In this document: piece by piece, positions 10,586 to 21,382 of the stretch
How the letters are laid out: the number at the start of each line of letters is the position of its first letter
Position numbering within the stretch: position 1 is the first letter of the stretch
Origin: Orychophragmus violaceus
Lineage: Eukaryota > Streptophyta > Magnoliopsida > Brassicales > Brassicaceae
Length of the DNA: 64,000 nt
Assembly: GCA_030180135.1 (NCBI GenBank)
Contig: CM058237.1
Coordinates: 104,175,904 to 104,239,903, forward strand
Reading direction: 5' to 3'
Notes under the pieces: model-generated
Seen by the model: the letters and a program-made list of their open reading frames with translations, nothing else
Told to the model about the DNA's origin: nothing
Databases searched by the model: none
Program-made: the position numbers and the translations under genes

Positions 10586-11859
10586 ATGCCCAGTCGTCGG
10601 AGGCATATCTACGCCGGCGGATCTTCTCCTGCAACCGCATCTTCTTACAGCACCAGTACTTTCACCGATCGTTCCTCCCCTCCCGCCACCGACAAACCTC
10701 CTAGCTCCCTCGGTCGCTGGATCTCCGGGATCTTCATCAACTGCTTTACTCCTCCAGACTCCGTTTCCTCCAAGGAATTCGACGATTCCGGTAATAACTC
10801 TGGATTAGAATCTGTTTTTTAGATTTGAAGGAAAATTTTTGTTTTGTGGTCAGAACAAAATATCCGTAGTAGACGGAGCTCAACAGGAAGTGTGCAGAGA
10901 CAGTATTATAATGGGAATAATGCGAACGAAACAGAGAATCATAATAATCAAAGATTCACCTTCGATGAAATTTACGCTGCCACAAAGAACTTCTCCCCAT
11001 CATTCAGGATCGGACAAGGAGGTTTCGGCACTGTTTACAAGGTCAAACTTAGAGATGGCACTACCGTAGCTGTCAAACGTGCCAAAAAGGTCTTTTTGAA
11101 ATCCTGTTTTCTTTCTTGCTTTGCTTGGATGTGTAACTAACTAACTATCTGCAGAGTTTACACGACGAGCGTCAAGGTGCAGAGTTCATGAGTGAGATTC
11201 AGACATTGGCTCAAGTCACCCACTTGAGCTTGGTTAAATATTATGGATATTTGGTGCACGATGACGAAAAGATTCTGGTTGTGGAGTATGTACCCAATGG
11301 AAATCTTAGAGATCACTTGGATTGTCAGTACCCTCTCTCTCCCTCTTTATACATATAATAACTACATACCAAATTCAATCATCTGTTGTTTGTAGGTAAG
11401 CAAGGAAAGACTCTCGACATGGCAACTCGGCTTGATATCGCTACCGACATAGCTCATGCCATAACCTATCTTCACATGTATACTCGTAAGTCAAACTCCA
11501 TTTATATGTATTTCTTCTTCCACCCCCACCAATGATGATTTAATTATGTTTTATAGAGCCACCTATCATCCACAGAGACATTAAATCTTCAAACATTCTC
11601 CTCACTGACAACTTCAGAGCCAAGGTTGCTGATTTCGGTTTTGCCAGATTAGCTCCAGATACTGACTCAGGAGCCACACATGTCTCAACACAAGTCAAAG
11701 GAACCGCTGGTTACTTGGACCCTGAATACTTAACTACCTATCAACTCACTGATAAAAGCGACGTCTACTCCTTCGGTGTCCTACTCGTCGAGCTTCTCAC
11801 TGCTCGCCGTCCCATTGAGCTTCACAGAGAACAAAAAGAACGCATCACCATTAGATGGG

Positions 11860-11899
<40 letters not shown>

Positions 11900-12167
11900 A
11901 ACCTTATTTACTAGTAATTCATTACTAATCAACGCTTGTGATCATCATCAGGCCATCAAGAAGTTCACTAGTGGAGATACCATCTCGGTATTGGACCCCA
12001 AGCTAGAACCAAACCCAGCCAACAACTTAGCACTAGAGAAGGTATTGGAGATGGCGTTTCAATGTCTAGCTCCACATAGAGGTTCCAGACCAAGCATGAA
12101 AAAATGCAGTGAGATTCTCTGGGGAATCCGTAAAGATTACAGAGAGCTGCTCAACACTAGTCTTTGA
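10586..12167 (+). CDS. CRCK2: Calmodulin-binding receptor-like cytoplasmic kinase (CRCK2-like)
   Basis: Six exons join in frame to 405 residues: 10586-10790, 10854-11089, 11155-11323, 11396-11485, 11557-11858 and 11952-12167 (TGA). All introns are GT-AG. It is a soluble Ser/Thr kinase with no signal peptide or membrane segment. A Ser-rich N-terminus ([12 protein letters not shown]) is followed by the kinase domain: GQGGFG loop at 122-127, VAVK lysine K143, HRDIKSSN with catalytic D241, DFG D259 and [10 protein letters not shown] activation segment. The sequence closely follows my recollection of Arabidopsis CRCK2, a calmodulin-binding receptor-like cytoplasmic kinase linked by homology to calcium and stress signalling. 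ATG 10586 is chosen because the family begins MPSRR. Intron 5 holds a (TA)n run. All catalytic residues are present, so it looks functional. Exact paralogue identity is less certain than the family. Confidence 0.88.
11864..11897. repeat. (TA)n microsatellite in kinase intron 5
   Basis: A run of TA dinucleotides starts within a few bases of the 5' splice site of intron 5 (11859-11951). It lengthens the intron without touching coding sequence and would be length-polymorphic. Confidence 0.85.
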
Positions 12168-12660
12168 TATTCTTCTCTACGCCCCTTATTTAAACAATAT
12201 TGGTAGCAACTATTACTAATATATTGTTTTCGGGTATTCATTTGTCACACACCAGGCGAGATGTTGATTTGTATTTGTCTTCTCCTTTGAAACCTAATAA
12301 TATCCGTGTATCTATTAATATGTTGAGTTACTATTATTATCCTTCATGGTGCTATGCTAGAAACATGCTTGATGTGTTTCTAGTCAAGGCCAGCTCTGGC
12401 TAAAACACCATTTTCGGTTCAACCTAATCTGTGTATATATATATAGCCACTACAACAGCATGTTGACATAGATTTTTAGTGTTTTGCTTTGAAACTATTT
12501 TATGAGTAGAAACCATAGTTTCAAAATGTAATAATATCTCCTTTTTAAAACATTAATATATTAAAATAACCCTAAAAAGAGCATAACAGAAAAGTTACAA
12601 AAAGCCGGCAATACAGAACACAATTATTGAATTAAATTCTTAGTCATGACAAAAAAAAAA
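12168..12660 (+). other. Kinase 3' UTR and downstream intergenic DNA
   Basis: The stop codon at 12165-12167 is followed by T-rich sequence. No further gene is visible; the 67-codon frame at 12200-12403 has no domain. A short TA run lies near 12434-12444. Confidence 0.5.
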
Positions 12661-13480
12661 TTCTTAGATTTTTTTTGGTAACGGAAGTGGGCTAAAACCC
12701 AAGCCCATTACAAACAAAACAGAAACCGAAAATTTTGTTCGTGAGCAAAAGTACACGTGCAAGATAAACAACGATCCAAATCAAAAAGGAAATGGCCACA
12801 TGTCGTCATCTGAAGAAACTCGCCATGCACGGTTGTTGGGAAGATTCCGGCCACCGTATAGCTTCCATCACTGCAAACCATCTATACCGGCTGATCTAGA
12901 CCCGTCGAAAGATGTCAACAGAGACAACTGATGATGAAAGCACTCTGCACCACACCTTAATCGTCAATTTCGGGGACGCTTCACTGCCGACTAACCAAAC
13001 ATCACGGTTAGCACCTGGTTGTGTGGAGATTACATCTGCTCTGGTTCTCGTTCAACTCGAGCGGGACTGATTAAACCGGAAGTTACTCCATTCCACTATT
13101 GACTATTGAAGTGAGGGAGGGAGAAAGTTGAGGTGTCGCCGTCGTTAAATGAAGCCCGGAGGATTATAGATCAACGACTCCGAGAACAGAATCGGGAAAT
13201 CCGATTAAGAGACCAATTATATATACACAAAGGACAAGAAATTGATTTCTTAATCGAACATGAGTTCGGATTATTCCGGAAGCCGAAGTCAGGGAGATCG
13301 GAAGCCAAAAGTCGCCTAAACCGGTGAAGCAAACATAAAAACAAAGTCGGATCTTGTCCCATTTATTGATTCAGATGAAGGAACACAAAATTATAAAAAA
13401 AACAAAAGTAACCCGACCGCCAGCCCGACGATGTACTGAGAACCGGCGGCCGAAGCTAAAGGTGGATGGTCGAAGTCGAT
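12661..13480 (-). mobile_element. Possible retroposon 3' end (LINE/SINE-like), weak
   Basis: Read on the minus strand, this ends with a TGTAATGGGCTTGGG-type phrase and then GTTACC followed by a short A-run (12665-12681). That is the way plant LINE 3' UTRs often finish. TTCTTAG occurs on both sides of the A-run as a possible short duplication. The body has no convincing coding sequence (the 64-codon plus-strand frame at 13133-13327 shows no domain). It could instead be unrelated intergenic DNA. Confidence 0.3.
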
Positions 13481-13850
13481 AGAGAGATGTTAGAGAAGAT
13501 AGATTGATAAGAGGTTTGTCAAACTAATTATTAAATCAGACAAAAGTGCATATTGTTTTACAAGAAACTTTAATAAGAGCGATTGATAGTTAGGAGGAAA
13601 TAATTTGAACCAAGTTAAAAGTAAACCCATGATAAGAAGTTGTCCTTTTGCCAAATGTGAGAGTCCTCAGTCAAGAGTATTCCATCCTTCAAAGCCCAAG
13701 AATGATAAGTGAAGAGCAGCCCAAGAGGCCCAAGAATCCCATAAAGAGATAACCAGAAATTGTTTTTGTTTTGATGATAGAACTATAAACCCTAATGATG
13801 AACAATCGCAACAAGAGGGAGAGAGCGATCTAGTTACCAACAACCAGCCA
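13481..13850. other. Noncoding DNA between retroposon-like block and LINE
   Basis: No gene or repeat that I recognise. It may include the 3' UTR of the minus-strand LINE that begins at about 13851. Confidence 0.4.
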
Positions 13851-15644
13851 TATTTGCATGCAATTACTCAAGCAGGATTGTGCTGCTGAAGAGAAGATAT
13901 CCGGTTCTGTGAGAACTGCGGTGGAGCCTGTGAATTCTTTTTCGTCATATCTCATAAATACACGATTACTATGCCAGACGAACCAAGAATTTCCGGCGAT
14001 ACTGGTGGTGGTCGTTCAATAGCGCAATGATAATATCATCCCATGTAATGCTTTGATTTTGAAAGTCCATCATTCGAGCTATAAGGCTCCAGACTGCTTG
14101 AGAATAAATGCACATGAAATAAATGTGATCTCTTGATTATGGTTGGTTGTTGCAGAGAAGGCACATTGTATCAGTTTGGATTCCCCAAGCGGACAAGTGG
14201 TACCTCGTAGGGCAGCGATTTAGAAAGAATAACCAAACCAGAGACTTGTGCTTCGGAATTCCACGTTTTAATCAGATGATCGAAGCCAATCAGACTGGAA
14301 GAGAAGATTGTCTGATCCGATTGTAAACCTCACTAGCTACAAAGATCTGTTTTTCAACCCCATCCCAGTACTATTTGATAGATTCCTCTTCTGAAGAGAG
14401 AGATATAGTAGTAATATGAGTCCAAACTTGTTCAATGGCAGGCGATCTTGCAGGTGGGAGAGTCCATCCTCCTCTGCGTCACAGAGAGTTTAAGCGGGCA
14501 TCAGAACTGATTCAAGTAAGTTTCGAGCCATTGTCACCAATGAAGGTTATGAGGTCTCCATATTCTGTCTTGGGATCATGCCAGAATCTACATCGTTGTC
14601 CATTACCAGATATAAGCCTTATCCATTGCTTCATAGTATCTCGAACACGCAATATTTTCTTAAAGATCCATGAGTGTTTTTGTTTCTCCTTCATTGTCCA
14701 AATACATTCATCTTGTATAACGTTTTGATGAATCCATGCTATCCATATTGATTCGGTTCTGAAGATCATTAGCCATAAAAGCTTGAGAGTACACGTTTTG
14801 TACCATAGCGAAAGGTTCTTAATCCCCATACCACCTTCAGCTTTAGGAGTCGTAACAGTAGACCAAGCTACCTTTGCTGAATACCTCCCTTCAACCAATC
14901 CCTTCCAGAGTAAGCCACACACATAAAATCAATTTGATTTATGCATTCTTTAGGCAATACAAAATAAGCTGACCAGAAGTTTAGAATGTATGCTATTACA
15001 GTTTTTAGGAGTACTTGCCTTCCATTAAACGAGAGATACTTCGAATTCCAGGCAGAGATTTTCCTCTTGATGGAAAGTAGAAAAGGTTCACAGTCCAAGA
15101 TTGTGAGCTTCTTTGTACAAAGCGGCAAACCCAGATATCTGATAGGGAGAAAATCCTGAGGAATGTTTGTTGATGAGTTGATCGCTAGTATCTCTGTTTC
15201 GGGAATCCCCACAGAGAAGAAGAAAGATTTGGATGGACTAATAGCCAGTCTAGAAAGGGTCCTGAACTCGTCTAGAACTTCCAGGATACCATTAATTGAC
15301 CAAAGAGAGCCATCTGAGAAGATTAGGAGATCATCTGCGAAGCATAAGTGGGTAAGTCCAGAATCTTGACACTTTGGATGAAAGCCAAACTTTCCATGTA
15401 GAGCAGCATTATTAAGCATATGCGATAGAATGTTCATATCAAAACCGAATAGGTAAGGTGAAAGAGGGTCACCTTGCCTAATGCCCTTGTACCTTAGAAA
15501 AATCCATGAAGTCTCCCATTTATACTAACTGAGTAAGCGGTTGTAGACCAACATTGGAGTAACCAGTTAATATACTCTTCCGGTATAGATAGAGACCATA
15601 GGCATTGCTCTAGAAAATCCCACCTTATATAATCAAAGAACTTT
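13851..15644 (-). mobile_element. LINE (non-LTR retrotransposon), 3' half
   Basis: On the minus strand the pieces are an RT segment (15691-15494, its first codons from the inserted LTR; DYIRWDFLEQC), an RT palm/thumb segment (15437-14868; THLCFADDLLIF with catalytic FADD, and PIRYLGLPLCTKK), the linker beyond RT (14922-14512), and a zf-RVT zinc-binding region near 14170-14070 (CLLCN, then FMCIYSQ). Frameshifts separate the pieces, so it is a pseudogene. Its 5' half is at 53418-54797. Between the halves the frame continues exactly across the inserted E1 element. Confidence 0.85.
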
Positions 15645-17286
15645 TGACACAACTCGTTCCCCAGCGAACCAAAAACGACGTCGTGCGGCACCGGTCGACC
15701 CGGAACGGTCCGACTGGACTGCCTTCCAACCGGTCCCAGGAATCGTGCGCGCTTTCTTCAGTTCAAATCCACCAATAACATGGTTCGATCGTCAATCCTG
15801 CATTCGGACCTGCGGGGGAAAATGACAGGAAAGGAAAAGGAGGTCTAAGTAATTGTTTCAAACACAATTACCCAGTGAGGGCGCATACAGGGAACCCGCG
15901 ATCTCAGCTTACGCCACACAACTACGAGACAAGTACCTAGCTAATAACATCTTGCACGCACGCCCGAAGGCTCACACAAACAACCTACGCAACCACTACC
16001 ACAGAACATTCCGACTTGCAGGCCCCTCACAATCACTCCGGCGCGCAGGCCACACATCACTCCGTTGGGAGGGCACGTCATACCCTCCTACGACGACCTT
16101 CCAAGCACGTGCCTTTACCTCTTCGTTCTCAGACACGTGCCCCACCACAGAAGCCTGGCATATGCGCCTAGCACAAACAACTATACAAACAAGCTTTCAT
16201 ACACAATCAACGTTTTTGGTTTAAGCGAGGTCCTAGGAGTTCTATGTTCCACAATCAATCACATGACCGGTATTACTAGCCTAAGCTACTTAGGAAAGAC
16301 ACTATTAACATGGGACTCGTTCCCGGAATTGAGATAGAGCAGGAAGGGATCACATTCGGTCTTCACCTTGGCCAAAGAAGGGGCAAAAGCGTAATTTAGG
16401 AATTCCAATTGCTCAAACGGACATCATAACTGTAAAGAGGATGGGAAAACAATCAATTTAGGTTCTTTTCGCTTGAATCGGATTAGGGATGAGCAAGTTA
16501 TGGCCACTCAAAGATCGGTTGACTAATAGTCAACATTCATGTCAAAAGTCAATCGGTCGACCCGGTCAACCCTGACCCAGACCCAAACCCAGACCAAACC
16601 GGTCCCAATCCATAACTGGCCAAATTACCCTAACCAATCCTAAACCAAACTAAACCGGGATTTGATTTGCAATTGTACCGAACTGGAAATCGAAATTAAG
16701 AATTGGAAATTGAAATTCAAACCGAACCGGTCAACCTAAACAAAACCGGTCAACGCCCAACCCGGTCAACCCAAAATGGTCGACCGAGTTGACTTGGTCA
16801 CCGACGCTCCGGCGACGGCGGCGGCGCGTGGTGCTCCGGCTGCGCGGGGTTCTCATGCGCCCGATACTCCGGCGGTACGTGTGGGCGCGTGCGGCGGTCT
16901 CTGGCGGCAAGGCTGGCGGCTCTGGCTTCGTCTCGTTGCGACGGTCACGGTGGTGATCTCAGATTTGCGGGGTTCAAAGCGGTTTGAAAACTAGAGTCAA
17001 AATTCATTTCGGGTTTTTGAAAAAATCCTAGATCTAGGTTTTCCGATGTTACCTAGAGGAGGAGAGAGAGAGGGTCGCCGGTAAGGGCTTCGGGAAGGCA
17101 CGAACGACACAAGAACGCGACAGAGATTCGCCGAGAAGTTTTGTGATGAGAATTATGAGAGGAGGCAAAGGTATTTATAGTGGGAGGAAGAGGGAAAGCC
17201 CTAATTCAAATATGGAAAGTGGGCTTTGGTCTTTTCCCTTCCCATTTTAAGAAAATTAAAAACGGGCCTTGTAACGGGTAATTACA
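15645..17286 (-). repeat. E1 3' LTR
   Basis: This 1642-bp copy matches 51691-53417. It starts on the plus strand with TGACACAACTCGTTCCCCAG and ends in GGGTAATTACA. A TATA-like TATTTATA lies at 17172-17179 (TATAAATA on the element strand). The minus-strand polypurine tract AAAGGGGGGAAAAT directly adjoins the end at 17286. Confidence 0.9.
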
Positions 17287-17302
17287 ATTTTCCCCCCTTT
17301 GA
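17287..17302 (-). promoter_or_regulatory. E1 polypurine tract
   Basis: On the minus strand it reads CAAAGGGGGGAAAAT right before the LTR start. It primes plus-strand DNA synthesis. The preceding DEFFSKGG-type codons are a relic of a chromovirus pol 3' end, which points to the parental lineage. Confidence 0.75.
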
Positions 17303-17592
17303 AAAGAATTCGTCATGAATTCTGGGGCGTTCGGTTTCCCGAACATTCCAGATCTCAAGGGCATCATCCTTCTCTGGGTGCGAAGACTTATACTGGTGGG
17401 ATCCAAACGGGTGGCATGAGATAGTAGATACAGAATAGAGTATATAGAATAAGGATGTAGGACTACAATAGTTTAATGATAGAATGATGAAAACCAACTA
17501 CGCTATAAACCGCGGAAAAAGCAAAGAACGAAAAACCGGAATAATGAAGGAATAACTATGCCCTACTCCCAAAACACTGAGGCCCCCTAACT

Positions 17593-17946
17593 CTAGCCAC
17601 TCGGCAATCCTGGTCCCCACAAATCGAAGTCCGCATCGCGTGGCTCCTCCTCTGGTTCGGTCTCGGGCTCAGAATCAGAACTAGAGATGACAATCACAGG
17701 GGGCCCAGCCGCCTGCTGCTGCACCTGCTCCTGCTGCCTCTGCTCCTGTTGCATCTGCTCCTGCTACATCTGCTCCTGCTGCAACACTGCATACCGCCGT
17801 GTCAGCTCCTGCTTCCGCTCAGCGTGCTGCTGCATCATGGCCTCATGCCGTGCCCTGGCCTCCTGCTGCTCCATAACTATCTGTTGGAGGTCCAGCTCCC
17901 TCTGCCTGATCTCAACCAACCGGGCGTACCTAGCCGCCATCACAAC
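17593..17946 (-). pseudogene. E1 gag-like ORF, C-terminal part (split by E2)
   Basis: This continues in frame from 50801 once E2 and one ACAAC copy are removed. It encodes an alpha-helical, Gln/Glu/Arg-rich segment (EIRQRELDLQQIVMEQQEAR), then a Q-rich repeat (QEQMQQEQ) and an acidic Ser/Glu tail (VISSSDSEPETEPEEEP), with the stop at 17593-17595. A TAG at 17764-17766 interrupts the Q-rich repeat where neighbours have CAG. No zinc knuckle is visible. The helical and Q-rich design suggests a capsid-like or RNA-binding tail, but I recognise no defined domain. Confidence 0.6.
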
Positions 17947-18485
17947 TGTTGGTACTGGATTTCCCTCTAAGAAATCCGGCCCATTAACAAACAAGACAAA
18001 GGCCCATAGTTATGAGCCCATCCTAATATCAAGACAGAGAGAGATCGACCGTTATCCTCTGTTGGGCCTATACGATTGACCTATTGAAAAGGCCCAAGCG
18101 ATGCCGAAGTGGGAAGCGATCGAGCTCAAGCTCGGCAGGAGACGACGTGGAGATAGAGCAACCCGGTCTTCGTCAGTTCAACTAATCCGCCCAAATCTCG
18201 GAGATCGTTATGATGGCGAGGCCGAAATATCGGAACAAGGAGATCAAAGTCGAGAGTATTTAAGGGAGAAGTGGCGATTCATTCAAGACATTCCGACCCT
18301 AGCTAAGAACACTTCGACTAGATAGCTCGATCAATTCTCTTTGTACACTCTTTTCGGTTGTGTTTGTTCTATCTCGACGATCAATCTCAATAATGTCTTT
18401 GATTCATAGGGAATCTATACCATTTCAATATACAAAAGTCCAAATCCACGAATACAAATTCTTAGTGTGAATCTCAGATCTCACA
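17947..18485 (+). repeat. E2 5' LTR
   Basis: TGTTGGTACTGG to GATCTCACA, 539 bp, the same length as 50262-50800. The 74-codon frame at 18101-18325 recurs in both LTR copies and is not a gene. Confidence 0.93.
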
Positions 18486-18486
18486 T

Positions 18487-18506
18487 TTGGCGTCAACTGT
18501 GGGGAC
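18487..18506 (+). promoter_or_regulatory. E2 primer-binding site
   Basis: TTGGCGTCAACTGTGGGGA begins two bases after the LTR. The TGGCG start is usual for Tat-lineage elements. I did not assign the tRNA. Confidence 0.65.
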
Positions 18507-18559
18507 TATCTATAGTTTTTCCTGTCTTAAGAATCAGATCCTAGATCCGATAGATCGAG

Positions 18560-20312
18560 ATGAATCCCGACCAATCTGGCTCTCCCAGCGCCACACCACC
18601 AGTCGAACACCCTCAAACGGTTGACAACGTTCCTCAGAACACCACCGGGGTAAGAATCATGGGTCAGACCGATGGCGTGTTGACGAGCTCTGCCTCAGTC
18701 TCCACGACTTCGGCACCAACCGGCCCAGTCGCTCAAACAGTCGCGACGAGCCAGACTCCGACAAATGTTTTGTCAGGAACTAACGATCCGAGCAGAAACT
18801 GGGTGTGGATGAGGAATGATTCCATTTCCGCCCCCGCTTCAGGAGGTGGATCTGGAAGAACCAGACTTAATTCGCCACTGCCTTCTGCTCCACAGCGACA
18901 AGGCCCAGATGACCTCGCTGAAATCCGTTCGATGTTAAGCCTTTTGGTAAACCGAACGAGAAATAACGAGGCAATCGCACGAGCCCAAGAGATCGCAAAC
19001 CGCTCTCTGGCCGCGCAGCTCGATGAACAGGAACGGCGCATTAACGCCCGTCTTGAAGAGCTCGCCAGCCAAAACCAGGGGGTAGATCAACACATGATCC
19101 AAGAATCCCCATAAGTCCTCCACCGTGTACACGCTTGGACTTCTCCCAGGTAGTAACTCCCCCGGGAGCGTCCGGAAATTTCGCTAATATGTCAAGTAGC
19201 AGCTTCCGCCCTATAATGACGCCTATTGCGACTCCGACTCCATTCGGTTCGAATTCAATGGTCACAGATCCAACCGGATCGGGAAACCGACCATTACCCG
19301 GGCCACCACCTTTCCCAAATAGCTCGAATATCCGGCCGAGGCAACTAGGAGGCTCCGCTTTTGCCTCGAACTCGGGACATCCTAACGGATCAAATACAGC
19401 ACAGTTCCGAACTCCGCAGGGCGACCAGACGGGATCGTTTCCAACAATCGATCTTATCGACCCCGTTTTCCCGGGACAAACGTCCAATCAAGCACAAGCC
19501 CAGTTCGCGCCTACGGCAGGCGACGAACACGATATGCTTAGACAGTATATTGAACAAGCTAAGGCCCAGTTCGTCAGCTTGAGCTCTAAAGTTCACATGG
19601 CAACAAGCGCGGCGCCCGACATCGATCGAGTGATCGAAGAAACGCGACAAACGCCGTTCACAGACTGGATCGCCTTTGCACAAATCCGAGAAATAAAGAA
19701 AACAAAGTTTCCGGAGTTCTCTGAAAAATCGGACCCGAAAGCCCATATCAGAGCGTTCCGACTAGCAATGGCAAGGGTATACCTTACCGATGAGGAGAGA
19801 GAGCCGGCTTTCTGCAGGCTCTTCGCCGAAAACCTATCAGGCTCCGCCCTAGAATGGTTTGCCGGACTGGAGGAAAGGTCCATTGATAACTTTTCCCAGT
19901 TCATGACGGCTTTCCTCAAACAATATTCCGTCTTTATCGAAGAAAAGACTACTGAGGCAGCTCTATTTAGCGTCTTCAGAAACCCGACGAGCCACTTCGC
20001 TCGTACATCGACCGATTTAAGGAAATAAAATCCAAAATCGCAAACCCGCGAGACGAAGTAGCTATAGAAGCATTGAGACGTGGACTATGGTTTTTGACCA
20101 GATTCCGCGAGGAAATGACGGTCCGCGAACCTCAAACACTCGATGACGCCCTTCATCGCGCATCAGCCTTCGCTCGCCTCGAGGACGAAACTACGGCCCT
20201 CAGAGAAAAGCATCAAAAAGAAAAGAACCCGTCGGGCTCGCAGAACTCGAACTCGAAAAAGGATTCCCGTAAATCAGGAAACGTCAATGCAGTCGAGAGC
20301 CCGAAGAGCTAG
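18560..20312 (+). pseudogene. E2 gag (frameshifted)
   Basis: ATG at 18560 opens a 184-codon, Ser/Thr/Pro-rich N-terminal segment with a helix-rich end. The frame then shifts to 19135-20028, which holds the gag capsid core (FPEFSEKSDPKAHIRAFRLA, LFAENLSGSALEWFAGL, FKEIK-like end), and shifts again to 20073-20312. A zinc-knuckle-like CDFHNKRGHSTEEC follows at 20344-20385. Capsid assembly and RNA packaging are the expected roles. At least two frameshifts interrupt it, so this copy is inactive. Confidence 0.8.
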
Positions 20313-20704
20313 AAGAAATTTGAGTTCGACAAGGAGAAATTATGTGATTTTCACAACAAAAGAGGACATTCGACTGAAGAGTGCTACACTCGAGCTAAAG
20401 CCGAGGCTCAAAAGCGAGAGTCCGAAAACAAACAAGAGTCAGAAGTCGAGGAGGAAACTCCATCCGACAAAAAGGAAAATAAACAGACCAAAGAGTCAAA
20501 CACCAAGAAGACTTCTCAAAACAAACGAGAGCGGTCCAAGGAGCCGGAATATCCCGAAACCCTCCCCCAGGGATCACGAAAGCGAGTCGTGGTCATTCTC
20601 GGCGAACTCAGCCTATGCGGCACCCCGGGAGGCTCGGCACTATCTCCACCTCCAGCTCCTAGTAAGAGTTTACGCTCACGAATCAATCTCCCTCGTCTCT
20701 GCGC

Positions 20705-20719
20705 GGGGGGGGGGGGGGG
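20705..20719. repeat. G homopolymer (15 nt)
   Basis: A run of 15 G sits in an Ala/Pro/Ser-rich insertion between gag and protease of E2. Its length could differ by slippage or be a sequencing artefact. Confidence 0.7.
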
Positions 20720-20845
20720 TGTACGGGCTATACCCCCTAAACGAATTGACTTCATTTCGGTGGCTCCAAGCTATGCCGAGATTCGGTCAATTCAATCAAA
20801 GCCCTTCAAAGAAGAGTCGAGACCGACAAAGGGGGGAAAATCCCA

Positions 20846-21352
20846 ATGTTAGGTCCAGACCACGAAATCACCTTCCACGAGAGCGAGACAAGTAATCTCG
20901 TCAAACCACACGACGACGCTCTCCTCGTCTGTCTAGTAGTGAGAGATGTCGAACTCTCAAGAATAATGATCGACACAGGAAGTTCGGTGGATGTCCTCTT
21001 TTACGACGCGTTCAAAAAGATGGAGTTCAACGACTCCGAAATCGTCGAGGAAAAGACACCACTAGTAGGTTTCGCTGGCGAAACAACATACTCAATGGGC
21101 TCTGTATTCGCCCCAGTGATAGCTGGAGGAGTTCGAAGAATGACAGAGTTCATCGTAGTAGATCGACCAGCTCCCTACAATGCAATTCTAGGTCGACCAT
21201 GGATATACGACATGAAAGCAGTACCGTCGACCTACCATCAATGCGTAAAATTTCCAACTCCCAAAGGAGTAAAAACCATTTACGGAAGTCAAAAGATTTC
21301 CCGCCATTGCTATATGAACGGGTATAAGCAGATTGAGAAATCCCCCGCGTAG
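20846..21352 (+). pseudogene. E2 aspartic protease region
   Basis: The frame contains MIDTGSSVDVLFYDAFKKM with the catalytic DTG at 20972-20980, then MTEFIVVDRPAPYNAILGRP, the conserved C-terminal part of gypsy proteases. It would cleave the polyprotein. It is cut from gag by the frame change at the G-run and from RT by a stop at 21350-21352. The stop is followed after 30 nt by the RT frame, so the polyprotein is broken here as well. Confidence 0.82.
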
Positions 21353-21382
21353 CAATTACGGAAAGAGGAGGAGCTCGCCACT

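Noticed and set aside
13133..13327. 64-codon plus-strand frame and its antisense partner
   Set aside because: No recognisable domain, no clear ATG context, and located in a region that looks like noncoding retroposon or intergenic DNA.
17687..18079. Cys-rich frame of 130 codons (repeated CCxCSCC)
   Set aside because: It is the antisense shadow of the Q-rich repeat in the E1 ORF; the Cys codons come from GCTCCTGCTGCA-type repeats.
18101..18325. 74-codon frame that recurs at 50416-50640
   Set aside because: Both copies lie in the E2 LTRs, so the repeat is explained by LTR duplication and not by a conserved gene.
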